A stretch of DNA of 64,000 nucleotides from an uncultured Collinsella sp. (GTDB lineage: Bacteria > Actinomycetota > Coriobacteriia > Coriobacteriales > Coriobacteriaceae): NCBI GenBank assembly GCA_900542275.1, contig UQMW01000003.1, positions 38,062 to 102,061 of the forward strand, read 5' to 3'. The translations under genes and the position numbers were made by a program. Shown here piece by piece: positions 32,306-40,587 of the stretch. The notes below the pieces were generated by a model. That model was not told the origin of the DNA. It did no database searches and saw only the letters and a program-made list of their open reading frames with translations. Numbering within the stretch: position 1 is the first letter of the stretch; the number at the start of each line of letters is the position of its first letter.

Positions 32306-34111
32306 TTAGGCCTTCTTGCGACGATAGATCACGTAGGCGCAGACACCGATGATGACGACGGCGCCAACGGCCATGACAGCCATGTTGTTGCCTTCGGACT
32401 TCTCCTCGGTGGCCTCTTCCTCTTTGACCTCGGGCTCGGCTACATCCTCATCGGAGAGGGCCTCGTCGGCGTAGGTGATGGACTCGACCAGGCAGTCGTT
32501 GTCGGCATCGTAGTCACTCGGGACGAACTCCTCGGAGAAATCCTCCTCCTTGAGGTAGTCACGCATCTCCTCGAGCATAGCCTTGCACTTGAGGTAGGTG
32601 TTCTTGGTGGCAGCCTTGCCGGCCTTGTTTGCCAGGGCGGTGCGGGCCTCGGTGCCCTCAGTGGCCTGCATAGCATCGTCGACGGTTAGGTTCTGCTCGA
32701 TGAGTTCCTTCTGCAGGGCGTCGAGATAGGCGCGGACGCCGGTGGCGCAGTGGTCGCGGTTCTCATAGGCGAGTGTGTTGATGTCCATGAGGACGTAGTT
32801 GATGGAGTTCTTGGGCTCCTCGTTGTTCACGACGTCTTCCTCTTCGCAGTGATCGAAGGAGACGGTCTGGTCGCTGTAGTACGGGCTAACCTCGGTGAGC
32901 AGTGCGGAGTAGAAGGGGATGGCGACGGAGAATTCGGCGTTGGAGAGCATCTCCCACTGAATGGTCGCGATCTCGGGGTCCATGCCCTGACGGATCTGGA
33001 AGGTGTGGATCTCGGTGTTGCGGTTGGAGCCAATGGCATAGGCGCCGTCGGTGTTGGCGTTGAGGCCGGCGACATTCTCGCCACGAGTAGCAAAGCTGCG
33101 GATCATCTCAAAGGTGTTCCAGTCGGACTTGCCGGGCTGGAAGAACAGCGGCTGCATCTCGTGGACCAGGGCGCCGGTCGTGGCGCGAGCATCTTCGCGC
33201 TCGTCCTTAACGATCTCGTAGTCGGTGCCCTCGGCAAGCGGAGCCATGAAGTAATCGCGGCCCTGGATATAGCGCGACCAAGAATGCATGGCCTGCTCGC
33301 TAATTTCCTCACCGTAGGTCTGGGCAACGTCGAACTGGCCGTCATCGAAGTACTTGGCAAAGCCCTTTTCTTCGGGCATGGTCTGAATGTCCTTGGAGTG
33401 GAGGCAGTTCTCGGTGTCGTCGAGGTTAACCTTGTAGTTAAGGTTGCCGATGTTAGGGTTGACCGAGGCGATGTCGTCGGTGAGCTTCATGGCAATCCAC
33501 TGATGGCCAGAAAGTCCGGCGAACAGCCAAGTCTCGTTGTTGTCGGCGATGATGACCTGGTCGTTGGTGCAGATGCCCTGCTCGTCGACCAGACTTCCGA
33601 GGAGCTCGACGCCCTCGCGGGCCGTGGCGCTCTCGCCCAAGATGACGCTGGCGTAGTTGTACTCACCGATGCCGGTCTCCTCGGTGAGGGGGTCGGCCTC
33701 CTCGGCCTTCTCGTTGTAGGAGGTGCTCAGCGTGGCAGAGCAGGAGACGCCCTTCTCGTTGATGCCAGCCTCGGAATAAGCGTCATAGCGATCTTCCCAC
33801 TGAGAGGGGTTGTCGCGAACGAAGGTGTAGCGATACGTGGGGCCCGTGGACTTGTACTCAAAGCCGGATTCGAGCGAGGTGTACTTGCTACCGTCCTTGT
33901 GCGCAGGCTCAATGCCAAAGTGCTTGATATAGCGTGTGCTAAAGTCCTCTGCGCGGCCGTAGTACGTGTTGCCGTCCGCCGTGAGTTTGCTGCCCATGTA
34001 GATCTGGGTGCAAGCGAGTGCCGAGGTCGGCATGGCCATAATGGCCGCAGCTCCGAATGCAAGGCCGCAGCCAAGCTTCTTGAGCGTGTTGACGGGATGA
34101 GTAAACCTCAT
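32306..34111 (-). CDS. surface-anchored C69-family dipeptidase
   Basis: 601 residues from ATG 34111 (GGGAGGG upstream). The signal peptide (KKLGCGLAFGAAAIMAMPTSALA) is cut so that Cys becomes the first residue (ACTQIYMGSKLTADGN); that Cys is the nucleophile of this Ntn-hydrolase family. DGNTYYGRAEDF, GVSCSATLSTSYN and WLFAGLSGHQWIAMKL are family features. After an acidic stretch (VAEPEVKEEEATEEKSEG) a single helix, MAVMAVGAVVIIGVCAYVIY, and RRKKA anchor it. So it is likely a membrane-attached ectopeptidase that degrades dipeptides at the cell surface. Confidence 0.92.
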   Translation of the reverse strand: MRFTHPVNTLKKLGCGLAFGAAAIMAMPTSALACTQIYMGSKLTADGNTYYGRAEDFSTRYIKHFGIEPAHKDGSKYTSLESGFEYKSTGPTYRYTFVRDNPSQWEDRYDAYSEAGINEKGVSCSATLSTSYNEKAEEADPLTEETGIGEYNYASVILGESATAREGVELLGSLVDEQGICTNDQVIIADNNETWLFAGLSGHQWIAMKLTDDIASVNPNIGNLNYKVNLDDTENCLHSKDIQTMPEEKGFAKYFDDGQFDVAQTYGEEISEQAMHSWSRYIQGRDYFMAPLAEGTDYEIVKDEREDARATTGALVHEMQPLFFQPGKSDWNTFEMIRSFATRGENVAGLNANTDGAYAIGSNRNTEIHTFQIRQGMDPEIATIQWEMLSNAEFSVAIPFYSALLTEVSPYYSDQTVSFDHCEEEDVVNNEEPKNSINYVLMDINTLAYENRDHCATGVRAYLDALQKELIEQNLTVDDAMQATEGTEARTALANKAGKAATKNTYLKCKAMLEEMRDYLKEEDFSEEFVPSDYDADNDCLVESITYADEALSDEDVAEPEVKEEEATEEKSEGNNMAVMAVGAVVIIGVCAYVIYRRKKA

Positions 34112-34333
34112 GATCCCTCCCAACCGTTGAAACCCCGCGGAACCGTGCAGGATTTCAGCTAATAAATACATCTATTAGCCTATCGGAAGTCTAAAGAGTA
34201 TTCACTAGATTCGATGAAATACTCGATGAGCGTTATAAAATATGCGATGAGCGGATAAGAATACTCATTTTGTAGCTTTAGTTAAATAAAGGCCCCCTGC
34301 ATTTACTGCAGTGGAATAAAGCGCCAGACAATA
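34112..34333. promoter_or_regulatory. AT-rich upstream region of the dipeptidase with direct repeats
   Basis: CGATGAGCG occurs at 34224-34232 and 34245-34253, i.e. with 21-bp spacing; the run continues as TTATAA and GATAAG respectively. TCGATGAAAT (34211) is a weaker third copy. The spacing suggests tandem binding of one regulator on one DNA face. No gene seen here. Confidence 0.5.
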
Positions 34334-34386
34334 CTCAAAAAGAAAACTCTCCCGCTGTTTAGAATTTGCATAAACAGCGGGAGAGT
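34334..34386 (-). terminator. terminator of the lipid kinase operon
   Basis: ACTCTCCCGCTGTTTA / TAAACAGCGGGAGAGT, 16 perfect bp, with TTTTCTTTTT on the minus-strand side. Confidence 0.92.
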
Positions 34387-34419
34387 CGATAACTGGATGA
34401 ATATCATACCAATGTGGTT

Positions 34420-34512
34420 TTACTTCTTCCGACGGTGAATCACGTTAATGGCGTAGCCGACGAGCATGGCCAGAACGATGACGATAAAGCCAAGGATGGG
34501 GTTGTCGTTCAC
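34420..34512 (-). CDS. 30-residue single-helix membrane peptide
   Basis: A short frame from GTG 34512, behind GGAGG (34518-34522), which overlaps the stop of the lipid kinase gene. The translation starts with VNDNP, has one hydrophobic helix ILGFIVIVLAMLVGYAIN and ends VIHRRKK with a basic tail (cytoplasmic). A strong terminator lies after it, so the operon is kinase plus this peptide. Too short for ordinary ORF callers. Function unknown; it could modulate the kinase. Confidence 0.75.
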   Translation of the reverse strand: MNDNPILGFIVIVLAMLVGYAINVIHRRKK

Positions 34513-34521
34513 GGGGTCCTC

Positions 34522-35439
34522 CTATTTTCCGAGCGGCGAGAATTCGTCGACGATGATATCAAGGCATTGAGGCAGCGCACGGGCGCCAAAGACGCCGGAG
34601 TTGCTGGAGATGATCTCGCCATCAAACTGCATGCCCAGCGACGGCGTGCAGGTGATCTTGGCTTCTTTGGTCTGGATGATCTTGAACTGCGGACGGCCGA
34701 GCACCTTGCCGGCGGGGTCGAGCGCGGCGGTGATCACGGTGGGCAGGAGCTGGACGGTTTTTACGGGCTCGATGACCGCGATGTCGACCATGCCGTCGTT
34801 CATGCGGCAATCGGGGAACAGGTTGATGTCGTTTTGGATGACCGAGGTGTTACCGGCCATGCAGCAGATGCCATCGAGCTCCTCGACAATGCCGTCATGC
34901 TCAATGGTAAAGTGCGCCACCGTGGGGTTGGGCGTTGCGAGCGCGGAGAGGAAGTAGGCGATCTCGCCGATGTCGTTTTTAGTGGGGGCGGCCTTCATCA
35001 TAATCTCAGCGTCAAAGCCCGAGCCGGCGATGATGATAAAGCCATGGCGCTTTTCGTTGCCGTTCTCGTCGAGCCAAAAGAGCTCGCCCATGTCGACTTT
35101 GACCGTGCGGCCGGCGCGGCATGCCTTGGCGAGCGCCGCTGCCTCGGGGGCATTGCCGATGTTGTTAAAGAATAGGCAGGCCGTGCCGGAGGGGAAAACC
35201 AGCGTGGGGACGCCGCAGCCGCGCATCTGGTCGAGCACGTTGGAGACGGTGCCGTCGCCGCCCGAGACGACCACGCGGTCGAACTCGCGAACGTCTGCCA
35301 CGGCGTCCTCGGGCTCCATGCCATCGCCGATAAAGCGCATCACGACCTCGTCGCCGCCCTGTGCAAGGGCGTGCGTGAATGCGTAGATTTCATCTGAGCT
35401 GGGGCCCGATGCCGGGTTGTGGATGATAAGGCAGCGCAT
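34522..35439 (-). CDS. diacylglycerol/lipid kinase family protein
   Basis: 305 residues. N-terminal motif MRCLIIHNPASG, then VVVSGGDGTVSNVLDQM (nucleotide site GGDGT) and LVFPSGTACLFFNNIG (equivalent to the PLGTxNDFA loop). The beta-sandwich C-terminal domain includes AGSGFDAEIMM, MNDGMVDIAVIEPV and MQFDGEII. This is the YegS/DgkB fold, phosphorylating a lipid or sphingoid base. The GTACLFF sequence departs from the usual GTGNDF, so the acceptor may be unusual. Cotranscribed with a 30-residue membrane peptide. Confidence 0.9.
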   Translation of the reverse strand: MRCLIIHNPASGPSSDEIYAFTHALAQGGDEVVMRFIGDGMEPEDAVADVREFDRVVVSGGDGTVSNVLDQMRGCGVPTLVFPSGTACLFFNNIGNAPEAAALAKACRAGRTVKVDMGELFWLDENGNEKRHGFIIIAGSGFDAEIMMKAAPTKNDIGEIAYFLSALATPNPTVAHFTIEHDGIVEELDGICCMAGNTSVIQNDINLFPDCRMNDGMVDIAVIEPVKTVQLLPTVITAALDPAGKVLGRPQFKIIQTKEAKITCTPSLGMQFDGEIISSNSGVFGARALPQCLDIIVDEFSPLGK

Positions 35440-35537
35440 ACTTACGTTCCCGTTCTGTGACTAACCGAGTATAGTTGTAGGGCAATGCCGATATCCTACC
35501 CGTGTTTTTCGGGCCTAACCTTATTCGATGGGTTGAT

Positions 35538-36671
35538 ATGTACATTTCCACACATCAGGCTCTACTCGACTTTTGCCAGCGCGCCCGCGAATTCGACGCG
35601 ATTGCCGTCGATACTGAGTTTTTGCGCGAGCGCACGTTCCATCCGCGTCTGTGTTTGGTTCAGATTGCCTCTCCTGCCGAGAGCGTAGCGGTCGATCCCC
35701 TGGTAATCGACGACCTATCGCCGCTGGCCGAGCTTATGGCCGACGAGAGCGTGACCAAGGTCTTCCACGCCTGCTCGCAGGATATGGAGGTCATGCTTCA
35801 TACCGTAGGCGTGCTGCCGCGTCCGATTTTTGACACGCAGGTGGCCGCCGCCTTTTTGGGCGAGCGCCAGCAGATTTCCTACGGCGCGCTCGTACAGACG
35901 TTTTGCGGCGTCTCGCTGCCCAAGACCGAGTCGCTGACCGACTGGTCGCGTCGCCCGCTGACCGATAAGCAGATTGAGTACGCGATCGATGACGTCAAGT
36001 ACTTGATCGTCGCCTATACCGAGATGATGAGTCGCCTGCGCGAGCTGGGCCGTGTGGACTGGGTGCTCGACGAGTTGCGCCCGCTGGCCGACGAGTCGCA
36101 CTATCGCGCCGATCGCCACGAGGCGTTCCGCAAGGTCAAACGCATCAATTCGTGCAGCCGTCATCAGCTGGGTATCGCGCGCGAGCTCGCCGCCTGGCGC
36201 GAGGATCGCGCCGAGCGCCGCAACATCCCGCGCAAGTGGGTCATGTCCGACGACACGCTGCTGGCGCTCGTCAAGCGCAACCCTGTGCGCGTTGAGGAGT
36301 TCCGTAGCATTCGCGGTACCGATCAGTTGGGGGAGCGTGACGTGGATGGCGCGCTCATGGCCATCAAGCGCGGCGCGAGCTGCCCGCACGATCGCCTGCC
36401 GCTCATGGTGCGCGGGCATCGCCAGATCTCTCCGGAGCTGGAGAGCGTGACGGATCTCATGTATGCGCTCATTCGCCTGGTTGCCGAGCGCTCGGGCGTG
36501 GCGACCTCGGTCATTGCCTCGCGCGATGACCTGGCCGACTATATTGAGCATCCCGAGCAGAGCCCCCTGCGCGAAGGTTGGCGCTTTGAGCTTGTGGGTT
36601 CGCGTCTGGACGATCTGCTCTCGGGCAATATGGGGCTGACGGTGAAGGACGGCAAAATTGAATTGCTATAA
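35538..36671 (+). CDS. rnd: ribonuclease D
   Basis: 3'-5' exoribonuclease acting on tRNA precursors and other RNAs. 377 residues from ATG 35538. The DEDD catalytic motifs are all present: FDAIAVDTEFLRERTFHPRLC (DxE), VFHACSQDMEVM, FDTQVAAAFLG, and YAIDDVKYLIVAY for the YxxxD group. An HRDC domain follows, with RRNIPRKWVMSDDTLLALVKRNP. The C-terminal 90 residues form a second helical domain. The divergent neighbour is the lipid kinase gene; no operon partner. Confidence 0.93.
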   Translation: MYISTHQALLDFCQRAREFDAIAVDTEFLRERTFHPRLCLVQIASPAESVAVDPLVIDDLSPLAELMADESVTKVFHACSQDMEVMLHTVGVLPRPIFDTQVAAAFLGERQQISYGALVQTFCGVSLPKTESLTDWSRRPLTDKQIEYAIDDVKYLIVAYTEMMSRLRELGRVDWVLDELRPLADESHYRADRHEAFRKVKRINSCSRHQLGIARELAAWREDRAERRNIPRKWVMSDDTLLALVKRNPVRVEEFRSIRGTDQLGERDVDGALMAIKRGASCPHDRLPLMVRGHRQISPELESVTDLMYALIRLVAERSGVATSVIASRDDLADYIEHPEQSPLREGWRFELVGSRLDDLLSGNMGLTVKDGKIELL

Positions 36672-36735
36672 GGAAGCCTAGCCGCTTGAGTGGGTAGAAT
36701 GCCTCCAACGTGTAACTCGATTCGGAGGAATTCGC

Positions 36736-37440
36736 ATGCCTTATTACTATGGATACGGCTTTGGCATCGACCCACTGTACCTGCTGGTTGTTCTTGTCTG
36801 CACGGTACTTGGCCTTGCCGCACAGAACTATATCAACTCGACGTACAAAACCTGGTCCAAGGTTCGCTCAGACGGCGACACGGGTGCCACGGTCGCTCGC
36901 CACATGCTTGACGCCAGCGGTTGCAATGCCGTGGGTATCAAGGGTGTCGCCGGTGAGCTCACCGACCATTACAACCCGCAGGATAACAACCTGTATCTCT
37001 CGGACGCCAACCGTTCGGGCGGTTCGGTCGCAAGCGTTGCCGTCGCTTGTCACGAGGCGGGTCACGCCGCTCAGCGTCAAAGTGGTTATGCCATGATGAA
37101 GGTACGCACCGCTTTGGTCCCCGTCGTCAACTTTACCCAGAACACCTGGACGATCGTGCTGCTCATGGGCCTGTTTATGAACATCGCGGGACTCACGACC
37201 CTCGCACTGATCTTCTTCTCGTTTAGCGTGCTGTTCCAGCTGGTTACGCTGCCGGTTGAGATTGATGCCAGTCGGCGCGCCGTGGCGTATATTGAGCAGT
37301 CGGGTATGAGTTCCAAGCAGGTCAACGGTGCCAAGAAGGTGCTGACGGCCGCTGCGCTTACCTATGTTGCCGCAGCGCTCACTTCGATCATTCAGCTGCT
37401 CTACCTTATGGCTCGCTACAACAGAAACTCCAACCGATAA
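36736..37440 (+). CDS. zinc metallopeptidase of the DUF-type Zn-peptidase 2 family
   Basis: 234 residues from ATG 36736 (GGAGGA upstream). First helix LYLLVVLVCTVLGLAAQN; the catalytic motif ACHEAGHAAQRQSGYAMMK contains HEAGH. Two further helices flank it (WTIVLLMGLFMNIAGLTTLALIFF, VLTAAALTYVAAALTSIIQLLYLM). LPVEIDASRRAVAYIEQSG is characteristic of the YugP-like family, which resembles site-type intramembrane or membrane-bound proteases. Substrate unknown. Monocistronic or joined with downstream xseA. Confidence 0.9.
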   Translation: MPYYYGYGFGIDPLYLLVVLVCTVLGLAAQNYINSTYKTWSKVRSDGDTGATVARHMLDASGCNAVGIKGVAGELTDHYNPQDNNLYLSDANRSGGSVASVAVACHEAGHAAQRQSGYAMMKVRTALVPVVNFTQNTWTIVLLMGLFMNIAGLTTLALIFFSFSVLFQLVTLPVEIDASRRAVAYIEQSGMSSKQVNGAKKVLTAAALTYVAAALTSIIQLLYLMARYNRNSNR

Positions 37441-37555
37441 CAAATTGGGTCGCTGGGCGCCGTGGGGATTTGTGTCCCCGCGGCGCTGTACTATGTGTTG
37501 GACTTGAATTAGCGCAGGGCCGGAGCCCATGTGCACGATGACGAAAGGGGGCTGC

Positions 37556-39007
37556 GTGGCAGGCTGGAATCTGACCGGCAATACCGTTTCCGCCGAGTTC
37601 GACGGATCGGACGAGCAGGAGCGCAAAGAGCTCAGCGTGAGCCAAGCGGTGGAGATCGCCGCCGGCGCGCTCGATGCCATTCCGCAGCTGAGCGTTTTGG
37701 GTGAGGTCACGGGTTTCCGCGGTCCCAATGCCCGAAGCGGCCACTGCTACTTCCAGATTAAAGACGACTCGGCCGCCGTCGACTGCATCATCTGGAAGGG
37801 CGCCTATCTCAAGCGTACCTTCGATCTGCGTGACGGCATGCAGGTGAGCTTTAAGGGCAGCTTCAATCTCTACAAGCCTACGGGTCGTATGAGCTTCGTT
37901 GCCCGCTCGTTCTCGCTGGCGGGGGAGGGCCTGCTGCGTCAGCAGGTGGCTCAGTTGGCCGAAAAGCTGCGTCGCGAGGGCCTGATGGACGAGGCGCGCA
38001 AACGTCGCATTCCGGTGTTTTGCTCGCGTGTGGCAGTCGTCACCTCGCTTTCGGGTGCCGTGATCGACGACGTCAAGCGCACGCTGCGCCGTCGCAACCC
38101 GCTTGTCGAGCTCGTCTGCGTGGGCGCCAAGGTTCAAGGCGAGGGTGCGCCGGCAGAGCTTATTGAAGGCTTGCGCCGCGCCGCTGCCATTACGCCGGCA
38201 CCCGATTGCATCTTGCTGGTGCGCGGCGGTGGCTCCTTCGAGGACCTCATGACCTTTAACGACGAGGAGCTTGCCCGTGCGGTGGCAACCTGTCCCGTGC
38301 CTGTGGTGACGGGCATTGGGCATGAGCCCGATACCTCGATCTGCGACATGGTGAGCGACCGTCGCGCCTCCACGCCAACGGCAGCGGCAGAATCGGTGGC
38401 GCCGGCTATGACGGAGTTGGCCGACGTGCTCGAGACGCGCCATCAGCGTCTGGGCGCCGCGATGGCTTCGATGATCGGGTCTGATCAGGTCGATCTGGAA
38501 ATGCTCGACCAACGCGGCCGTCGTGCCTGGGACACCTATACGGCTCGTCTGGGCGACGCGCTCGATGCAGCCGCGTGCCGCCCGTGTCTTAACGATCCAA
38601 CGTTTATGGTTGAGCGTCGCGAGTCCGAGCTTGCCCTGACGGCCGATCGTCTGTCTGGCGCCATAACGCGTTCGGTCGGGGCCTTTCGTTCCAACTTCGA
38701 GCGTCTGCCCGAGCGCCTGGTTGCAAGCGCCTCGGGGCTCGATGGCAAACGCCATTCGCTCGCGCTCGCGAGCTCTCGCCTGGAGCATCAGGGGCGCACG
38801 ATGCTCGGCAAACCTGCGTCCGACCTGGGCCGTGCGGCAGCCTCGCTCGATGCCCTGTCGCCGCTCAAGGTGCTTGCCCGTGGCTATTCCATCGCGTACA
38901 GCGATGATGGGGTGGCCACGAGCGCCAAGACCTTTAAGCCCGGCGACGCCATCCGCGTGCGCATGGCAGACGGCAACGTGTCGGCAACCGTCAACGCGGT
39001 CGAGTAG
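37556..39007 (+). CDS. xseA: exodeoxyribonuclease VII large subunit
   Basis: Single-strand DNA exonuclease large subunit, working with XseB. GTG 37556, with AAAGGGGG upstream, was preferred over the ATGs at 37529 and 37538; 483 residues. The OB-fold N-terminus has LSVLGEVTGFRGPNARSGHCYFQIKDDSAAVDCIIWKG. The catalytic domain has VAVVTSLSGAVIDDV, LLVRGGGSFEDLMTFNDEELARAV and TGIGHEPDTSICDMVSDRRASTPTAAAE. The C-terminal helical region and ARGYSIAYSDDG complete it. xseB begins 43 bp downstream. Confidence 0.96.
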   Translation: MAGWNLTGNTVSAEFDGSDEQERKELSVSQAVEIAAGALDAIPQLSVLGEVTGFRGPNARSGHCYFQIKDDSAAVDCIIWKGAYLKRTFDLRDGMQVSFKGSFNLYKPTGRMSFVARSFSLAGEGLLRQQVAQLAEKLRREGLMDEARKRRIPVFCSRVAVVTSLSGAVIDDVKRTLRRRNPLVELVCVGAKVQGEGAPAELIEGLRRAAAITPAPDCILLVRGGGSFEDLMTFNDEELARAVATCPVPVVTGIGHEPDTSICDMVSDRRASTPTAAAESVAPAMTELADVLETRHQRLGAAMASMIGSDQVDLEMLDQRGRRAWDTYTARLGDALDAAACRPCLNDPTFMVERRESELALTADRLSGAITRSVGAFRSNFERLPERLVASASGLDGKRHSLALASSRLEHQGRTMLGKPASDLGRAAASLDALSPLKVLARGYSIAYSDDGVATSAKTFKPGDAIRVRMADGNVSATVNAVE

Positions 39008-39049
39008 ACCGCGTTTCACAGTGATAGACCTTTAGGAAAGGAAACAGAT

Positions 39050-39316
39050 ATGGCAGAGAAGACCCCGGTCGAGCAGCTTACGTACAAGCAGGCCTCGCAG
39101 GAGCTGGAGCTCATCATCCGCAGCTTGGAGTCAGGCGATATGGAGCTCGAGGAGTCGCTCGAGAGCTATACCCGCGGCGTCGAGCTCCTCAAGAGCCTGC
39201 GCACCCGCCTGTCCGATGCCGAGCAGAAGGTCTCGGTGCTCCTTAAGGACGTCGACGGCAACGACGTACTCGCCGACGGCGAGGCCGCCAACACCGATGA
39301 TAACCTCTCGTTCTAA
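39050..39316 (+). CDS. xseB: exodeoxyribonuclease VII small subunit
   Basis: 88 residues, helical. TYKQASQELELIIRSLESGDMELEESLESYTRGVELLKSLRTRLSDAEQKV is the full XseB helical hairpin. The family usually has 60-90 residues. Same operon as xseA, from AAAGGAAA-preceded ATG 39050. The acidic tail (DVDGNDVLADGEAANTDDN) is typical. Confidence 0.96.
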   Translation: MAEKTPVEQLTYKQASQELELIIRSLESGDMELEESLESYTRGVELLKSLRTRLSDAEQKVSVLLKDVDGNDVLADGEAANTDDNLSF

Positions 39317-39336
39317 CCATCTCGCAGTCCACTTTG

Positions 39337-39448
39337 GGGTAGTCTTTTTGGGACGGGGCTTTTTTGACTACCTCTTGTCGGCTGCCTCGCCGAGCACTTG
39401 CGTTTGCGAAAAAGTAGTCAAAAAAGCCCCGTCGCAAAAAGACTACCC
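39337..39448. repeat. 112-bp element with 35-bp inverted arms
   Basis: Arms 39337-39371 and 39414-39448 match at 34 of 35 positions and end in GGGTAGTC/GACTACCC. Each arm has T or A runs. The 42-nt centre is unpaired or weakly paired. It lies between convergent genes (xseB and the MerR regulator) and could terminate both. Confidence 0.85.
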
Positions 39449-39511
39449 TGGTGGCTTGGCCATTGGAGGTGAATGTTGCTTGCCTTTTGGCGTGTTAGGT
39501 GAGTTGAGGCG

Positions 39512-40342
39512 CTATCGCTGGTCGATTTCACCGGGTTCAACCATTATTTCTAGCGTGTGTAAATATTCATCTTGATTGTCAGATATGTATTCGCTTACAT
39601 ACCAGAATTCTAGAAGAGGCCCTGCGGCAATGAGATGATTCTGGTCCATGAATTCATTCATTTCCTTCCATATTGTCGGCGTTATTTCTGCAGGTCCGGT
39701 GGTTGTCCTGCAAAGATAGTCGCCTTCTGGGATAATCTCGCACCCTTTATCGTCGATTGATCCGAGTGAAAGCAGCGTCTTCTCTGCTACCAGGCAACCG
39801 TCGGCGCTTCTGCGCGATGGGTCAAGGATGAAGCATGGAACCGTGTGTATCGAATCGATTTCCATCCCGAGTTCTTTCATGCGCTTAATGGTGGCGTAGG
39901 GAATTATGTCGCCGCTTAGCTCATCCTCGCTTACGATGACATATCCTCGGGGTCCCTTATGAACCACCCTCGACTGTTTTTCCTCGCGTGCTCTTAACGA
40001 CATGGATATGTTCTGCATGCAATGCTCGATCTTTCGGCGCCGTTGCGATAGTTTTGCTATGGCTGCGTCGATGCTATCAAGTTCGTTGCTGAACAGTTCA
40101 AAGCTCGTTTCGAGTGAATGGTTATCTAGGAAAGATCTGATTTCGCTAAGCGTGTAGTTCATATTGAGCATTGACATGATGATGTTGAGTCTGCCGAAAT
40201 CGTCCTTCCTGTATTCACGGTAGGCATTCGCCCCGCGCTTTGGGGCAACTAAACCAATTGCCTCGTAATAGCGAAGAGTGTCTGCGCTTACGCCGTAGAG
40301 GCCGGCCGTCTGCTTGATATTAAGGGAAAACTCGCGTTCCAT
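39512..40342 (-). CDS. MerR-family regulator with GyrI-like effector domain
   Basis: 276 residues from ATG 40342 (GGAAGG upstream). N-terminal MerR HTH: LNIKQTAGLYGVSADTLRYYEAIGLVAPKRGANAYREYRKDD. A long dimerization helix follows. The C-terminal half (residues about 120-270) looks like the GyrI/BmrR small-molecule-binding fold, with VIVSEDELSGDIIPYATIKRM, GDYLCRTTTGP and EFWYVSEYISDNQ. BmrR-type regulators activate efflux or detoxification genes. The divergent neighbour is the carboxylesterase gene, with a MerR-type 19-bp promoter spacer between them. Confidence 0.9.
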   Translation of the reverse strand: MEREFSLNIKQTAGLYGVSADTLRYYEAIGLVAPKRGANAYREYRKDDFGRLNIIMSMLNMNYTLSEIRSFLDNHSLETSFELFSNELDSIDAAIAKLSQRRRKIEHCMQNISMSLRAREEKQSRVVHKGPRGYVIVSEDELSGDIIPYATIKRMKELGMEIDSIHTVPCFILDPSRRSADGCLVAEKTLLSLGSIDDKGCEIIPEGDYLCRTTTGPAEITPTIWKEMNEFMDQNHLIAAGPLLEFWYVSEYISDNQDEYLHTLEIMVEPGEIDQR

Positions 40343-40417
40343 GTCACACCTTCCGACTGCCCTAGGGCCACTCAAAACCTTGGAGCTATTCTAATGTTTG
40401 TTACTCCGTCATTGTCG

Positions 40418-40448
40418 GGCAAGCGGTCGTTTTGACGAGGTGAACGGT
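40418..40448 (+). promoter_or_regulatory. tandem 21-bp-spaced boxes upstream of the carboxylesterase
   Basis: GGCAAGCGGT (40418-40427) and GGTGAACGGT (40439-40448), 21 bp apart. The same spacing and a similar sequence occur near the arcA genes. Confidence 0.45.
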
Positions 40449-40492
40449 CTTAAGCGCTTGGTATCCAGCTGGTATTCCATCGAAACACGTCG

Positions 40493-40523
40493 TTGACCTT
40501 TGACTTTCTCCAAATTCTAAGAT
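40493..40523 (+). promoter_or_regulatory. MerR-type promoter of the carboxylesterase
   Basis: TTGACC (40493-40498) and TAAGAT (40518-40523) with a 19-bp spacer, the long spacer used by MerR-family activators. The MerR gene is divergent from it. Confidence 0.55.
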
Positions 40524-40587
40524 GGTTTCAAGCCAGCTAGCTTAAATCATATCGATCTAGCATCTTAATTGTGAGGAAGGACAAGCA

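Noticed and set aside
32750..34162. 470-codon plus-strand frame opposite the C69 dipeptidase
   Set aside because: Antisense to a gene with signal peptide, catalytic Cys and anchor. No SD, Val/Gly-rich.
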